Shown here: positions 38,264-46,748 of the stretch, piece after piece
Layout of the letters: every line of letters begins with the position of its first letter
How positions within the stretch are numbered: position 1 is the stretch's first letter
Source: a virus
Length of the DNA: 53,242 nt
Virus record (IMG/VR): IMGVR_UViG_3300032073_005389
Location: 1-53,242 of that record
Direction: 5' to 3' (one strand)
Translations under genes and position numbers: made by a program
The notes under the pieces: generated by a model
The model's database searches: none
What the model saw: the letters and a program-made list of their open reading frames with translations, nothing else
Told to the model about the DNA's origin: nothing

Positions 38264-40092
38264 TATGTTGCTGTATCCCAGTTATCTTTTTGTTTGCTCA
38301 AAGCGTCAAGAGCTTTTAAAAAACCTGCTCCATCGTGAAAGTGACCTTGCCATACTTCTATAACTTTAAGTTTATTTGAATCTAGAAACATAGAAAAATC
38401 TCCAATGTTACCAGAACCAATATCTAAACCTTCTCCATCTACTCCTTCTGCATCAGCAAGATGGAAATGTCCAATTCGAGACTTTAGTTGGTTGTACCAA
38501 TCTAGCCAGCTTTCTTTAGAATACTCAGCGGAAAGCGATAGGTGACAAAGGTCTAAGGTTATATCTATATCGTGTTTATTTATATAATCAATATCACTCT
38601 GAGAATTAAATAAATCCAACTTTACAGAGCCTCCGAAGTACCAAGCATAAACAGGCAACCATTGTGGATATATTGACTTTGGGAGATAATTAAATAGTTC
38701 CTCTAATATATCTTCTCTTTTCCTTCCGCATTTTTGAGAGAAACTTCCTATTATAGGTACGTTCTTTCCTATTTTATCACTTATTTTTTTAGCAAATTCT
38801 TCTGTCCTTTTTATTAACTCTCTACTGTCATTTCTAGTATCTTTATTTGTGGATATTGGGTCTACTATCCTGTTTCCTTCTAGGTAATCTGGCAGATGTA
38901 TTGATATATAATCATCTTTATCAACTTTAGATGATGAGTCTATTAGTTTATCAGAAAACACTTCTGTATAAGATAGATGAAATTCATACACTCCTGTATT
39001 TATGAGTTGTCTGTATTTGTCTATATCGTGAATCCTAACAGGGATGCCTACTAAGTTATCTCTTGCAAAAGAAGAGAGTTTGTCTTTATTGTAACTTGTT
39101 ATTTTAGTAAAGTGCCTATTTGATAAAGCCTCACCTTTATTTAAATTTATAAATAACGGTTTGTTAGAAAAGTCTTCTAGATATTCTCCAACTGACATAC
39201 CTACACGCGGAGCCTTGATCTCAAAGTCAGACAAGCTATGAGATATAGAATCAATACAATGCTTTTTTGCATACATTCCTGTACCTAGGTTCTGCATATT
39301 AAGTATCTCTCCTTGGTTTGGTAGCCTATTTTTGTCGCCCATTATATCGTTCATATTACGAGCGTATCTATCTAGTAATTTGAAATCTGATAGCTCAGAA
39401 CTAGAGGAGTCGTCTAGCCCTTTTCCTTTTGAATTATTAGTGAGATGTCTCTCTATCCATTTTGCTCCAATAGCCATAGCCATTAAACAGACCTCTATAT
39501 CTTCATCGTGACTAGAGTAGCCAACTTGGGTAAAGCCTAACTCTTTTAATTTTTTTATAAAAAGTAAATTTTGAGCTCCGAGCTTTGTTGGGTAATTTGG
39601 GACACAGTGAAAAATAACTAAATCTTTATTAATAAATTTAGTTAAAGTATCTTCTATTTTTGTTACTGAGTGACCTCCTGTGCTAACCATCACTTGTTTT
39701 TTAGTGTTTAATAGTTCTTTTATTAGGTTGTAGTTAGTACACTCTGCAGAAGGAACTTTAAAGAAGTCAAAGCTATTAGAGGCTGATCCAAAAACTTTAT
39801 AATCTTCAACTCTAAAAAAACTAATACCAGCCTTCATACCTAATGACCTAGCTAAATCAGCAAGTAGTGTTAAGTCTTTTGGATTTAAATCTGTTCTGTT
39901 TATTTCTGCTGAAAGTATTTCGTCTCCTATTTCATTAGAAGACTGATAAAATGTTGAAGTATCCCTAAACTGAAACTTTACACCCCAACAGTTAGCGGAG
40001 GCTGCTTGTCTAACTAGAGATTTAGCTTCTTCTAGGTCGCCGTTATGATTGCAACCTATCTCAGCTATTATAAATGGCCTATTTTTGTTCAC
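38263..40092 (-). CDS. NeuB-like nonulosonic acid synthase fused to a TIM-barrel sugar isomerase-like domain
   Basis: Residues 1 to about 250 form a NeuB barrel: FIIAEIGCNHNGDLEEAKSL (7-26), GVKFQFRD, FKVPSAECTNYNLI, MVSTGGHS, and GYSSHDEDIEVCLMAMAIGA. They condense PEP with a hexosamine-derived aldose. A SAF/antifreeze-like domain follows (about 255-340). Residues from about 345 to 609 look like a second barrel of the xylose isomerase/AP endonuclease 2 type (ITLDLCHLSLS, IGHFHLADAEG, IEVWQGHFHDG). The fusion could couple making the sugar precursor to condensation. It overlaps the cytidylyltransferase gene by 4 nt. Confidence 0.85.
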   Translation of the reverse strand: MNKNRPFIIAEIGCNHNGDLEEAKSLVRQAASANCWGVKFQFRDTSTFYQSSNEIGDEILSAEINRTDLNPKDLTLLADLARSLGMKAGISFFRVEDYKVFGSASNSFDFFKVPSAECTNYNLIKELLNTKKQVMVSTGGHSVTKIEDTLTKFINKDLVIFHCVPNYPTKLGAQNLLFIKKLKELGFTQVGYSSHDEDIEVCLMAMAIGAKWIERHLTNNSKGKGLDDSSSSELSDFKLLDRYARNMNDIMGDKNRLPNQGEILNMQNLGTGMYAKKHCIDSISHSLSDFEIKAPRVGMSVGEYLEDFSNKPLFINLNKGEALSNRHFTKITSYNKDKLSSFARDNLVGIPVRIHDIDKYRQLINTGVYEFHLSYTEVFSDKLIDSSSKVDKDDYISIHLPDYLEGNRIVDPISTNKDTRNDSRELIKRTEEFAKKISDKIGKNVPIIGSFSQKCGRKREDILEELFNYLPKSIYPQWLPVYAWYFGGSVKLDLFNSQSDIDYINKHDIDITLDLCHLSLSAEYSKESWLDWYNQLKSRIGHFHLADAEGVDGEGLDIGSGNIGDFSMFLDSNKLKVIEVWQGHFHDGAGFLKALDALSKQKDNWDTAT

Positions 40093-40778
40093 CTTAATCC
40101 TGAGCTATACAGAGACTCGCACATATCAAACTGCCACTGGTAATCTATATCTAAGCATTCTCTCTCTTGCATTGGAAAAAGTTCTATATCTCCAGATTTG
40201 TTAAAATCTCCCATCCAAACACCTTCTCCTATCTTGTCCATTCTACCTGCATAAAGGCAATGAGCTGCCTCGTAAGTCTCTTCTACAAATTTACTATTCA
40301 TAACAGCATGTCCTTCTGGCCAAGGAGTGACTAAGTCAAACTGTTTATTCCAAAAGTAATTTTTCTTTTCCATAACGCCAAACATACCATCAGCTTCAGA
40401 GTTTATATAAGCTTTAGTGAAATTTTCTATAGTTTCTGTTTGTAGGAAAGGAGCGCAAGCATTTATAAGAACACAATATTTGTAAGGTAGTTTATTCCAC
40501 CATTCATACATTAAGCTCATAGGTGTCCCTTCTGAGTTAGCTGATTCTTCAGACCTATTAAAAATATTAACTTCTTTTTGTATACATATAGACTTTAGTT
40601 CATCTTCGTATACAGATACAAAAAATTGAGAATTAGGTATAAAGGAAGAGGAGCTTATTTTGTCTAAACATATATGCATTAAAGTCGTACCAGAAAAGTC
40701 TTTTATCATTTTTTGGGGAACTCTTTGGGAGCCTAGTCTTGCTTGAATTAAAAAAAGTACATCTTCTATTTTTTTCAT
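40089..40778 (-). CDS. CMP-nonulosonate synthetase-like cytidylyltransferase (NeuA-like)
   Basis: The start is ATG 40778, overlapping the upstream TGA. The 229-aa protein opens with FLIQARLGSQRVPQKMI, the RxGSxRxPxK signature of the CMP-sugar synthetases (NeuA, KdsB). A central YCVLINACAPFLQTETIENF corresponds to the LQPTSPL region of that family. It would activate the product of the NeuB-like enzyme as CMP-sugar. It is close in length to bacterial NeuA. Sugar specificity (sialic, legionaminic, pseudaminic) is open. Confidence 0.8.
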   Translation of the reverse strand: MKKIEDVLFLIQARLGSQRVPQKMIKDFSGTTLMHICLDKISSSSFIPNSQFFVSVYEDELKSICIQKEVNIFNRSEESANSEGTPMSLMYEWWNKLPYKYCVLINACAPFLQTETIENFTKAYINSEADGMFGVMEKKNYFWNKQFDLVTPWPEGHAVMNSKFVEETYEAAHCLYAGRMDKIGEGVWMGDFNKSGDIELFPMQERECLDIDYQWQFDMCESLYSSGLR

Positions 40779-41440
40779 GATAGTATGTTTAATTTTATAT
40801 CTTTGGATTCTATCCATTCTTTTATACTTGGGACGGCTGCTGCATTAGATTCCATATCCCAAGATATTTCACAGCCTCTATTATACATGTTTTCTTTTTC
40901 TTTCTCGTTATAAAAATGACTACCATGGCCATTTAAATCCCAACCTATTGTATTTATAGACTTAACTCCAGCATGTATAGCTGTGTAGAAAACTGTTTCT
41001 ATCATGATTCCGGGACCTGTACATCTTTCTGTACATGTTTTGCTTATGAGAAAGTCGTCGTAGTTTCTTTTTACCACGAGAGTGTTTTCCTTCCCGCCTA
41101 TTTCTTCAAGAAGGGGGATTCTGAAAAATATATCACATCTTTGATCTTTATTCCATCTTGTTCCTTCTTCATAATTGCTACTTGCTATTACAGCCTCCGG
41201 TTTATGATTTATATACCTATAGGGTATATTCATATAATCCAATGGTAAATTTGAGCAATTCCAGAAATGAAAGTCAGTTTCTTCTTCGAACCTGTCGTAG
41301 GCCTGTTTAACAGAAAAGACTAAGTTATTTCTTAGTTTTTCTCTAGTCTCTTCATTGTCGTATTTATTGAGAGAAGGTCCACATGCTAATATATAGCAAT
41401 CTTGACCTGACTTCGAATTTTCTAAATCTTTAAGATCCAC
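40775..41440 (-). CDS. Putative glycosyltransferase, GT42/DUF115-like
   Basis: The 221-aa protein starts with GTG at 41440 and has CYILACGPSLNKYDNEETRE (15-34), the same GxGPS turn as the gene at 37472, then FHFWNCSNLPLDY and HAGVKSINTIGWDLNG. The last segment is the conserved VxxxGxD motif of this group. It probably handles the CMP-sugar made by its neighbours. The promoter upstream has perfect boxes, with 10 nt from the -10 to the GTG. Confidence 0.6.
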   Translation of the reverse strand: MDLKDLENSKSGQDCYILACGPSLNKYDNEETREKLRNNLVFSVKQAYDRFEEETDFHFWNCSNLPLDYMNIPYRYINHKPEAVIASSNYEEGTRWNKDQRCDIFFRIPLLEEIGGKENTLVVKRNYDDFLISKTCTERCTGPGIMIETVFYTAIHAGVKSINTIGWDLNGHGSHFYNEKEKENMYNRGCEISWDMESNAAAVPSIKEWIESKDIKLNILS

Positions 41441-41450
41441 CGTGTTTATA

Positions 41451-41479
41451 ATTATAACAACAACCTAGAAGTTTGTCAA
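41451..41479 (-). promoter_or_regulatory. Sigma-70 promoter for nonulosonate operon
   Basis: Minus strand: TTGACA (41474-41479), 17 nt, TATAAT (41451-41456): a perfect consensus. The GTG start at 41440 follows after 10 nt. It heads six genes down to 36085. Confidence 0.95.
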
Positions 41480-41484
41480 GAAGT

Positions 41485-41518
41485 AATAAAAAGCCCCGCC
41501 CTTGAGGGACGAGGCTTT
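41485..41518 (-). terminator. Rho-independent terminator of the 494-aa protein gene
   Basis: Minus strand: a 12-13 bp GC-rich stem (AAAGCC…GGCTTT, one bulged T, 41490-41518) followed by TTTTTATT. It separates the large gene from the nonulosonate promoter. Confidence 0.95.
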
Positions 41519-41539
41519 CTGAACAAATAATAACAAATA

Positions 41540-43024
41540 TTAAGATTGCTTTTCTTTTTCTGATTTGGCTGCGTCATCTCCTGAGCTTAGCTGCCAATAC
41601 TTCATAGGTGAAAACTTAGCTAGGTAAGCGCAGACAAGTTGACTTGCTGTAATTGGCTTTAAGAAAAAGTTTATAGGTATACCAGCTTTTCCTTCTGATG
41701 CCTTAACTACGTAGTCATCGAAAGCTGTCATAAGAGAGTTAGTGTCAATGACTTTATTCTTTTCTATATCTCCTTGTTTCAAGCTACTGACTACAGTCTT
41801 CAGATAATCGGAATTTAAATCTTTGAAGCTAGCTCCGTCTCTTGCTTTCTTGGCTCCAGCGGCCATTCCAGCATTTACGCTGTTGTCTGAAGCTGACTGA
41901 ACAGAAGCAAGCTGATCCATAACATCTTGAGCAGATGGTTGTAAGGTTTTAATTGAAGAGGCTACTTCATTAGATTTAAGGGTAGGTATGATTCCCATAG
42001 TAATAACATCAGCGTGAGCTTGAACATTGCTAGTGCTTAACATATTTTTGACGTTATTAGAGAACTCTGCATCTACTCCGAAGCGCCCTTCCATATGAGC
42101 GAAGAATCCGCCTTCTTCGAATTGAGTCTCTAAAGCGCTAGTAGAAGAACGAGAACTTTGGCTGGAGGTTGTTTCATCCATTTTAAGTATATGAGCCATA
42201 CCAACAAAACTAGAACCATAAGTCGCGCCACTAATCAGTTTCATACCCACTGTTTGATCTTTAATTCTTTTGGCCATCGAATCCTCATCGGTAGTGTTTA
42301 TGCTTTTGCCTTGTCCGGGATTATAAACATTCCAAGCTCTAATGCCTTTTTCTGGATCAAGAATAAAAGGAGCGAAAATATCTGCGGCTTTATGAGTGCA
42401 GGTTGCTGTAATAATTAGTGTTCCCTCTATACTGTGATTGGAAGTCTGACTTAATACAGAATCATGTACGCTGCTAGCAGCTTGAGCTCCCCAACTTGGT
42501 CCGAAAATAGTAGAAACTTTAGCTGAAGCGTGTGCGGCTAGACTACTGGCGTGAGCGTCTGACCCGTCTTGTTCGTTCTCGTTTCTAATATATTGAGCAT
42601 CTACGATCATAGAGTCGGAGCTTATATCCATCTTTTTGATCGATGACTTGTTCCAATCTATTGGTGATTCTACTTCAGCATTAACTGAGTCGCTACCTTT
42701 TACTTTCTTTTTTGCTGCTTGGACTTTAGGTCCTTGCGCGAGAACAGTTGTAGCGTAAACTCCTGCTTGTTTAGCTAAATCTGATTTTACTTTATTTATT
42801 TGGGTCGTAAACTTAGAAAGATCTTTTGAGTCTACTTGCATGTTGATCAGCTCTTGCAAAGTAATAGCGAGGCTTCTCTCTGTCGCAATTAGCGAGTTAA
42901 GGTCGTCTTGAGCTAAGTCGATAGGTCTCTTTGCTTCCGCTACTGCTTCTAGAGCAGCTATCTTTCCGGGGTCTGCAACGTTGCCTAATACTAATGATGG
43001 GTCAAATGGAATTGATGTTGGCAT
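41540..43024 (-). CDS. Large protein of unknown function (494 aa), possible virion component
   Basis: The protein begins MPTSIPFDPSLVLGNVADPG and has an Ala/Ser-rich, helical and beta-mixed chain without enzyme motif, signal peptide or membrane segment. A conserved-looking core is SIEGTLIITATCTHKAADIF. The end is highly charged (DDAAKSEKEKQS). It has its own terminator, and the recurrent TAGTGTAATT motif lies upstream. I have an impression of similar proteins of unknown function in bacteria, but no name. A structural or other abundant late protein is a reasonable guess and no more. Confidence 0.7.
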   Translation of the reverse strand: MPTSIPFDPSLVLGNVADPGKIAALEAVAEAKRPIDLAQDDLNSLIATERSLAITLQELINMQVDSKDLSKFTTQINKVKSDLAKQAGVYATTVLAQGPKVQAAKKKVKGSDSVNAEVESPIDWNKSSIKKMDISSDSMIVDAQYIRNENEQDGSDAHASSLAAHASAKVSTIFGPSWGAQAASSVHDSVLSQTSNHSIEGTLIITATCTHKAADIFAPFILDPEKGIRAWNVYNPGQGKSINTTDEDSMAKRIKDQTVGMKLISGATYGSSFVGMAHILKMDETTSSQSSRSSTSALETQFEEGGFFAHMEGRFGVDAEFSNNVKNMLSTSNVQAHADVITMGIIPTLKSNEVASSIKTLQPSAQDVMDQLASVQSASDNSVNAGMAAGAKKARDGASFKDLNSDYLKTVVSSLKQGDIEKNKVIDTNSLMTAFDDYVVKASEGKAGIPINFFLKPITASQLVCAYLAKFSPMKYWQLSSGDDAAKSEKEKQS

Positions 43025-43054
43025 AATATTTTATTTTTTATTAAATTTATATAT

Positions 43055-43064
43055 AATTACACTA
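43055..43064 (-). promoter_or_regulatory. Recurrent motif TAGTGTAATT upstream of 494-aa gene
   Basis: Fourth identical copy, 30 nt upstream of the ATG at 43024 and followed by an A/T-only stretch (TATATAAATTTAA). No TTGAC promoter is present in this 64-nt gap. Confidence 0.45.
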
Positions 43065-43088
43065 ATTTGATAGAGATTTGTATAATTA

Positions 43089-43880
43089 TCATAGCATGTG
43101 TAACTTTTGCTTAGCATGAGCGATAAGCCATCTGTCTTTTTTATCTAAATGTGATCTAAGATGATCGTCAATCTGTTTAAGCATTTCGGGCTTTTCACCC
43201 ATATGAGTGTCTCTTACTTTTTGTATACCCTGTACGACTTTAAGTAGTGTTGAGCTAGCTCCGGTAGCTGGCATAGCAAATGGAGCAACGACTCCTACAA
43301 TTTTAACACCTATAAATAAAACAACTAAGAAGATAACAACGCCAACGATCCAATATACTTTGCTCATTAAGCTAGAATACTTGGTTGCTTGAAGTGCGTT
43401 TTCTTGGTTTATTGCTTTTAGCCTTGTCTGAGCATCTTGTAATTGACCAGATAAAATCCTGTTTTGATTTTGTATAGCTATGAGTTCTTTATCCATTGTA
43501 GCCAAAATCTTTTGTCCGTTCTCAACTTGTTTAGGATCTGTAGAGAGAAGACCTGTCACCATTTGGTCTGATTTCATAGCGTTCTCCATAGAAGGTGGCC
43601 CTAGTGCAGTTACCCCTCTTGTTGTCATTTGTTTAGCCACTTTAGATTCTGGTGATGGATCTGGATCTTTTTGTAGTGCTTGGTCAGCAGCGTAAACAAA
43701 CGTTCTTCCGCTTTCTACTTGCTGATTATCATTATTTTTCTTTTCTTGCTGTATGTTCTCTACTACTTTTTCTTGTTTGTTAAACTTTCCTAGTGGAGTG
43801 GCGCATCCAGCCATAACAACCAAAGATAAAGCCATAATATAGAAAACATCCTTAAAATAGTTATTCTTTTCTTCTTTCAT
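43089..43880 (-). CDS. Lipoprotein-like membrane protein (263 aa)
   Basis: An N-terminal hydrophobic stretch ends in a lipobox, VVMAGC with C26, so lipid modification and export are likely. The middle is a Gln/Lys-rich coiled coil (IQNQNRILSGQLQDAQTRLK). It is followed by a second hydrophobic helix near residues 174-200 (YWIVGVVIFLVVLFIGVKIV) and a basic C-terminal helix bundle. A lipoprotein with an additional membrane helix and coiled coil could span the envelope, as spanins do, but no lysis gene is seen nearby. The function is unknown. Confidence 0.65.
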   Translation of the reverse strand: MKEEKNNYFKDVFYIMALSLVVMAGCATPLGKFNKQEKVVENIQQEKKNNDNQQVESGRTFVYAADQALQKDPDPSPESKVAKQMTTRGVTALGPPSMENAMKSDQMVTGLLSTDPKQVENGQKILATMDKELIAIQNQNRILSGQLQDAQTRLKAINQENALQATKYSSLMSKVYWIVGVVIFLVVLFIGVKIVGVVAPFAMPATGASSTLLKVVQGIQKVRDTHMGEKPEMLKQIDDHLRSHLDKKDRWLIAHAKQKLHML

Positions 43881-44416
43881 AGATACTTATCCTTTATAAT
43901 CTCTAAAACCTCTTTACAGTTATTGATATTTATTTCTTTTTTACAATTTTTTAAACTATCTTTTATATGATTATCGTATGTTTTAATAGTTTGTTCGAAG
44001 CTTTCTTCTATTTCGTTTTTCTCGCAATAGCTCTTTAATGCTCCAGAAAACAAAACTGTTACAATTAAACAAACAGCAGCCGATTTCTCGTCCTTCTCTT
44101 CATTCTTCTTTCTAGATATGTCTAAATTAGGTTTAAGATCTTTTTGAGACAGGCAGAAAAAATAATTATGTAGAGAATCTGATAGAAAAAGACAATCTTC
44201 ATCTGATAGGCCTTTTTTGTAGCCCTCTTTAAAAACCATTAATTGAGATGAAATTTTAGAATCTATCTTTTTTAAAATTTTTTTATTAAGTCTCTTTTTG
44301 GAAGCTTGCCTAACTAGTTCAAGTCTATCGCTTTCTTCCTCTGTTAATTTTTTAATTATAGTTTCTTCGGACTTTAGTAGTTTTGCTATATAAGAAACTG
44401 TAGAGTTATTAAGCAT
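43877..44416 (-). CDS. Hypothetical helical protein (179 aa)
   Basis: A charged helical protein (KKLTEEESDRLELVRQASKK) with a short hydrophobic stretch near residue 115 (AAVCLIVTVLFSGALKSYCE) and several cysteines in the C-terminal half. It overlaps the lipoprotein gene by 4 nt. No family recognised. Confidence 0.6.
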   Translation of the reverse strand: MLNNSTVSYIAKLLKSEETIIKKLTEEESDRLELVRQASKKRLNKKILKKIDSKISSQLMVFKEGYKKGLSDEDCLFLSDSLHNYFFCLSQKDLKPNLDISRKKNEEKDEKSAAVCLIVTVLFSGALKSYCEKNEIEESFEQTIKTYDNHIKDSLKNCKKEININNCKEVLEIIKDKYL

Positions 44417-44417
44417 A

Positions 44418-44759
44418 TCATTGTTTTTCTCTATACTTCATACCTCTTCTTTTTTTAGAGTATTTCTTCTCAGCTTTTTCTCTAATAGGGTCAGTGCCTC
44501 CCATGGCGTTTTTTCTTTTTTCGCTAAGCTCTTTAGAGTAATCCCATATATCACCCATCGTTCCTTTCATATCTTTAGTCTTTTGTCTAAACTGTTCTGC
44601 AGAAAAAGGATCTGATGCCGCATCGATAGACATATTTGGTACAGTAAAAACCCTATCAAACTCTACTCCGTCTTCGGAATAAGTATGCTCTTCTTTTATC
44701 GACTGAAGAACTCTAACAACTTCTCCTGTCTCTGGGTTTTCATAAAAATACTCAGGCAT
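44418..44759 (-). CDS. FmdB-like phage protein without zinc cysteines (113 aa)
   Basis: The start MPEYFYENPETGEVVRVLQS follows the FmdB-type opening (MPxYxYxC…GxxFExxQS), but all ribbon cysteines are absent. The rest, DPFSAEQFRQKTKDMKGTMG and the basic tail, recalls an uncharacterised protein often found in large marine phages. I take it as a real phage family member of unknown role. It lies 1-2 nt from both neighbours. Confidence 0.65.
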   Translation of the reverse strand: MPEYFYENPETGEVVRVLQSIKEEHTYSEDGVEFDRVFTVPNMSIDAASDPFSAEQFRQKTKDMKGTMGDIWDYSKELSEKRKNAMGGTDPIREKAEKKYSKKRRGMKYREKQ

Positions 44760-44761
44760 AT

Positions 44762-45850
44762 CTATAGTTCGTAAATTAAATCTAATATTTTATCTGTAGT
44801 CTTAGCGTAGGTAAAATCTTTTTGTAGTTTTAATCCTTCTTGATTAACTTTATTTGATTCTACTCTTTTTATTGCTTTTTCACAACTTTCAATAAACGAT
44901 TCTTCATTAAAGTCAAATATTTGACCTTGGTTATAATCTGATCCTTTATGAAAAAACACTCCATCATTAGAATCAATTTTGGAATCTGGCTCAAGTAAAA
45001 CGCTGTTTGCCTCGTTAGCCCACTCCTTATAACCTGTAGCGTTCATAATGACTGCATGTTTACCGATAGCTACAGAATGAAACTCAGGCAAACCCCATCC
45101 TTCGCCACCAGAACATCCAAGAATTATGTCAGCAGAATTTAAATAATCGTTGTATACATTGTTTTTAGACATATAATCAAGAAACTGTATATTGAAATAT
45201 TTTTTACCACCTAAGATTCTATTAATTAGAGCTGGCATTTCTTTTTTAAGAAAATGATTATGAATAGAGCATTGTAAATGATACCTTTTATCTCCACCAA
45301 ATCTTTTAGCCCAAGAGCTAATTATCTTTTGATGCCTTTTTCTTTTCTCTAATTTACCGCAAAGGTTAAATACTATTCTTCCGTCATCGTAATAATTCTT
45401 ATCGAGTTTTGAAAAATGCATTGAGTCAAAACCTAAAGGTATGACGGTTGTGTGGCAAACATCTTCTTTATTAAAGATTTCCTTAGAATGCTCACATGTA
45501 AATGCTAGCCTGTCTATGTTGTTAGCTATGTTAATCTCTGCTTTAGTTGGAGAGTCTAATTCATAAAAAGACAACATCACATTCCTTCTGGAAGGATTGT
45601 TTAGAGCTGTAGCGTTTAAGTGCCACAGTTGAAATACTGGGTTTTCTTTATTATGGTTGGATGCAGTTTTCCTTATGCAGTCCTTTAACCATTTTAAAAA
45701 ATTCTTATCAAGAGAATAAGATGATACATCCTCGTTAATAGGAAATAAGCAAGGCTCAAGCCCCTTTTTGTATAGCTCATTTAAGATACAAATAGAGACT
45801 TGGCCAAAGCTTAGACCATTAATAGGAAGATTTAGAGCAAACTCACTCAC
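44762..45850 (-). CDS. Glycosyltransferase, GT4-like (GT-B fold)
   Basis: The 362-aa protein has an N-terminal half starting LNLPINGLSFGQVSICILNE and a C-terminal donor-binding half. GRIVFNLCGKLEKRKRHQKI is the typical strand-loop before the nucleotide site, and GCSGGEGWGLPEFHSVAIGK corresponds to the E-x7-E motif of family GT4. The VIMNATGYKEWANEANSVLL segment follows as expected. It transfers a sugar from a nucleotide donor to glycan, lipid or protein. It overlaps the gene at 45847 by 4 nt. Confidence 0.88.
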   Translation of the reverse strand: MSEFALNLPINGLSFGQVSICILNELYKKGLEPCLFPINEDVSSYSLDKNFLKWLKDCIRKTASNHNKENPVFQLWHLNATALNNPSRRNVMLSFYELDSPTKAEINIANNIDRLAFTCEHSKEIFNKEDVCHTTVIPLGFDSMHFSKLDKNYYDDGRIVFNLCGKLEKRKRHQKIISSWAKRFGGDKRYHLQCSIHNHFLKKEMPALINRILGGKKYFNIQFLDYMSKNNVYNDYLNSADIILGCSGGEGWGLPEFHSVAIGKHAVIMNATGYKEWANEANSVLLEPDSKIDSNDGVFFHKGSDYNQGQIFDFNEESFIESCEKAIKRVESNKVNQEGLKLQKDFTYAKTTDKILDLIYEL

Positions 45851-46143
45851 AGCAGAGCTTCGCTAGTCTCCTCCTGTTTTTCTGTAGTATTATTTGCTGT
45901 TTCTGTTTCTGGTGTTGAACCAGCAGGCCTAGAAAGATAAATCCTGAAGTCAGGAGAATTCTCAGACTTCTTATCTTTATTGTGAAAGGCCACTACATTA
46001 ATCTTTTTCTCCTCACCAAAATCTGTTTGAACTTTGATGTGCCCTGAGAAGTATTTCCTGCCAGAACCTTGGGCTTCCTTTGTCCACAAGGCTCCTAGCT
46101 CTCTCTTCTCCCATTCGTTATTAGACTTACTTGTATCAGCCAT
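45847..46143 (-). CDS. Hypothetical protein, DUF736-like pattern (98 aa)
   Basis: The pattern WEKRELGALWTKEAQGSGRK, then YFSGHIKV, KINVVAFHNKDKK and SPDFRIYLSRPA resembles small phage and plasmid proteins of the DUF736 type (IGxxW, yLsG, dyri). Residues 75-98 are an acidic, Thr/Glu-rich tail. A good promoter lies 9 nt before the ATG. The function is unknown. Confidence 0.65.
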   Translation of the reverse strand: MADTSKSNNEWEKRELGALWTKEAQGSGRKYFSGHIKVQTDFGEEKKINVVAFHNKDKKSENSPDFRIYLSRPAGSTPETETANNTTEKQEETSEALL

Positions 46144-46152
46144 ACTTCAACC

Positions 46153-46181
46153 AGTATAAAACAAACCTAAACAGTTGTCAA
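46153..46181 (-). promoter_or_regulatory. Sigma-70 promoter for DUF736-like/GT4 operon
   Basis: Minus strand: TTGACA (46176-46181), 17 nt, TATACT (46153-46158), 9 nt to the ATG. It overlaps the end of the sigma-factor gene. Confidence 0.9.
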
Positions 46182-46745
46182 GTTTTTTATTTTGATTTTT
46201 AATATATCTGCTCCTCTTCTATGTAAGTTTATAGCCGTCTGAGAGCTGAATCCCATTTTTTTCCCTATCTCAGACCAAGTCATCTTTTTTCCAGAGAAAT
46301 ATCTAAGAGAGTAAACTTTAGCAACTCTTTCATCTTGTATTGAGCCTAAAGCCTTATTTAATTCTTGTCTTAAACTTATTTTTTCTATAGGGTTAGATAC
46401 GAATAAATTATCATCAGTAAAAATTTTATTCTTATATCTCTCCTTCAATGCACAAGTTTTTCTAGATTTATTCATTAAATGTAAGCATTTATATTTAGTT
46501 ATATTGCTTAACCAAGTGCAAAAGCTAACACCTTTATCTATATTAAAACTCTTTATTGACTCATAAATTATCATATCTTTATCATCTAGTATATCAGCAG
46601 GGTCGGCCCCTGACTGTTTCATTGATGAAATGAACCTAGAGTACATAGATAGAAAAACAGGAGAGTACCTGTCTATTAATTCAGATAATGAAGATTCACA
46701 CTCTTCATCTTGGACTTTTTTTATTTGGGTATTATAATTTTTCAT
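46167..46745 (-). CDS. Phage sigma-70-family factor
   Basis: The 192-aa protein has a region 2-like part: IDRYSPVFLSMYSRFI, then DDKDMIIYESIKSFNIDKGV and SFCTWLSNITKYKCLHLMNK, the core-binding and -10 recognition helices. A region 4 helix-turn-helix follows: MTWSEIGKKMGFSSQTAINL. Region 3 is absent or very short, as in small alternative sigma factors and phage late factors. It would redirect host polymerase to phage promoters. The non-TTGAC genes with the TAGTGTAATT motif are candidate targets. The leader upstream has competing hairpins. Confidence 0.88.
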   Translation of the reverse strand: MKNYNTQIKKVQDEECESSLSELIDRYSPVFLSMYSRFISSMKQSGADPADILDDKDMIIYESIKSFNIDKGVSFCTWLSNITKYKCLHLMNKSRKTCALKERYKNKIFTDDNLFVSNPIEKISLRQELNKALGSIQDERVAKVYSLRYFSGKKMTWSEIGKKMGFSSQTAINLHRRGADILKIKIKNLTTV

Positions 46746-46748
46746 AAT

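Noticed and set aside
43089-44416. Lysis cassette (spanin/holin pair)
   Set aside because: A lipobox protein with coiled coil recalls a spanin, but no endolysin or holin is next to it and the extra membrane helix does not fit either spanin type.
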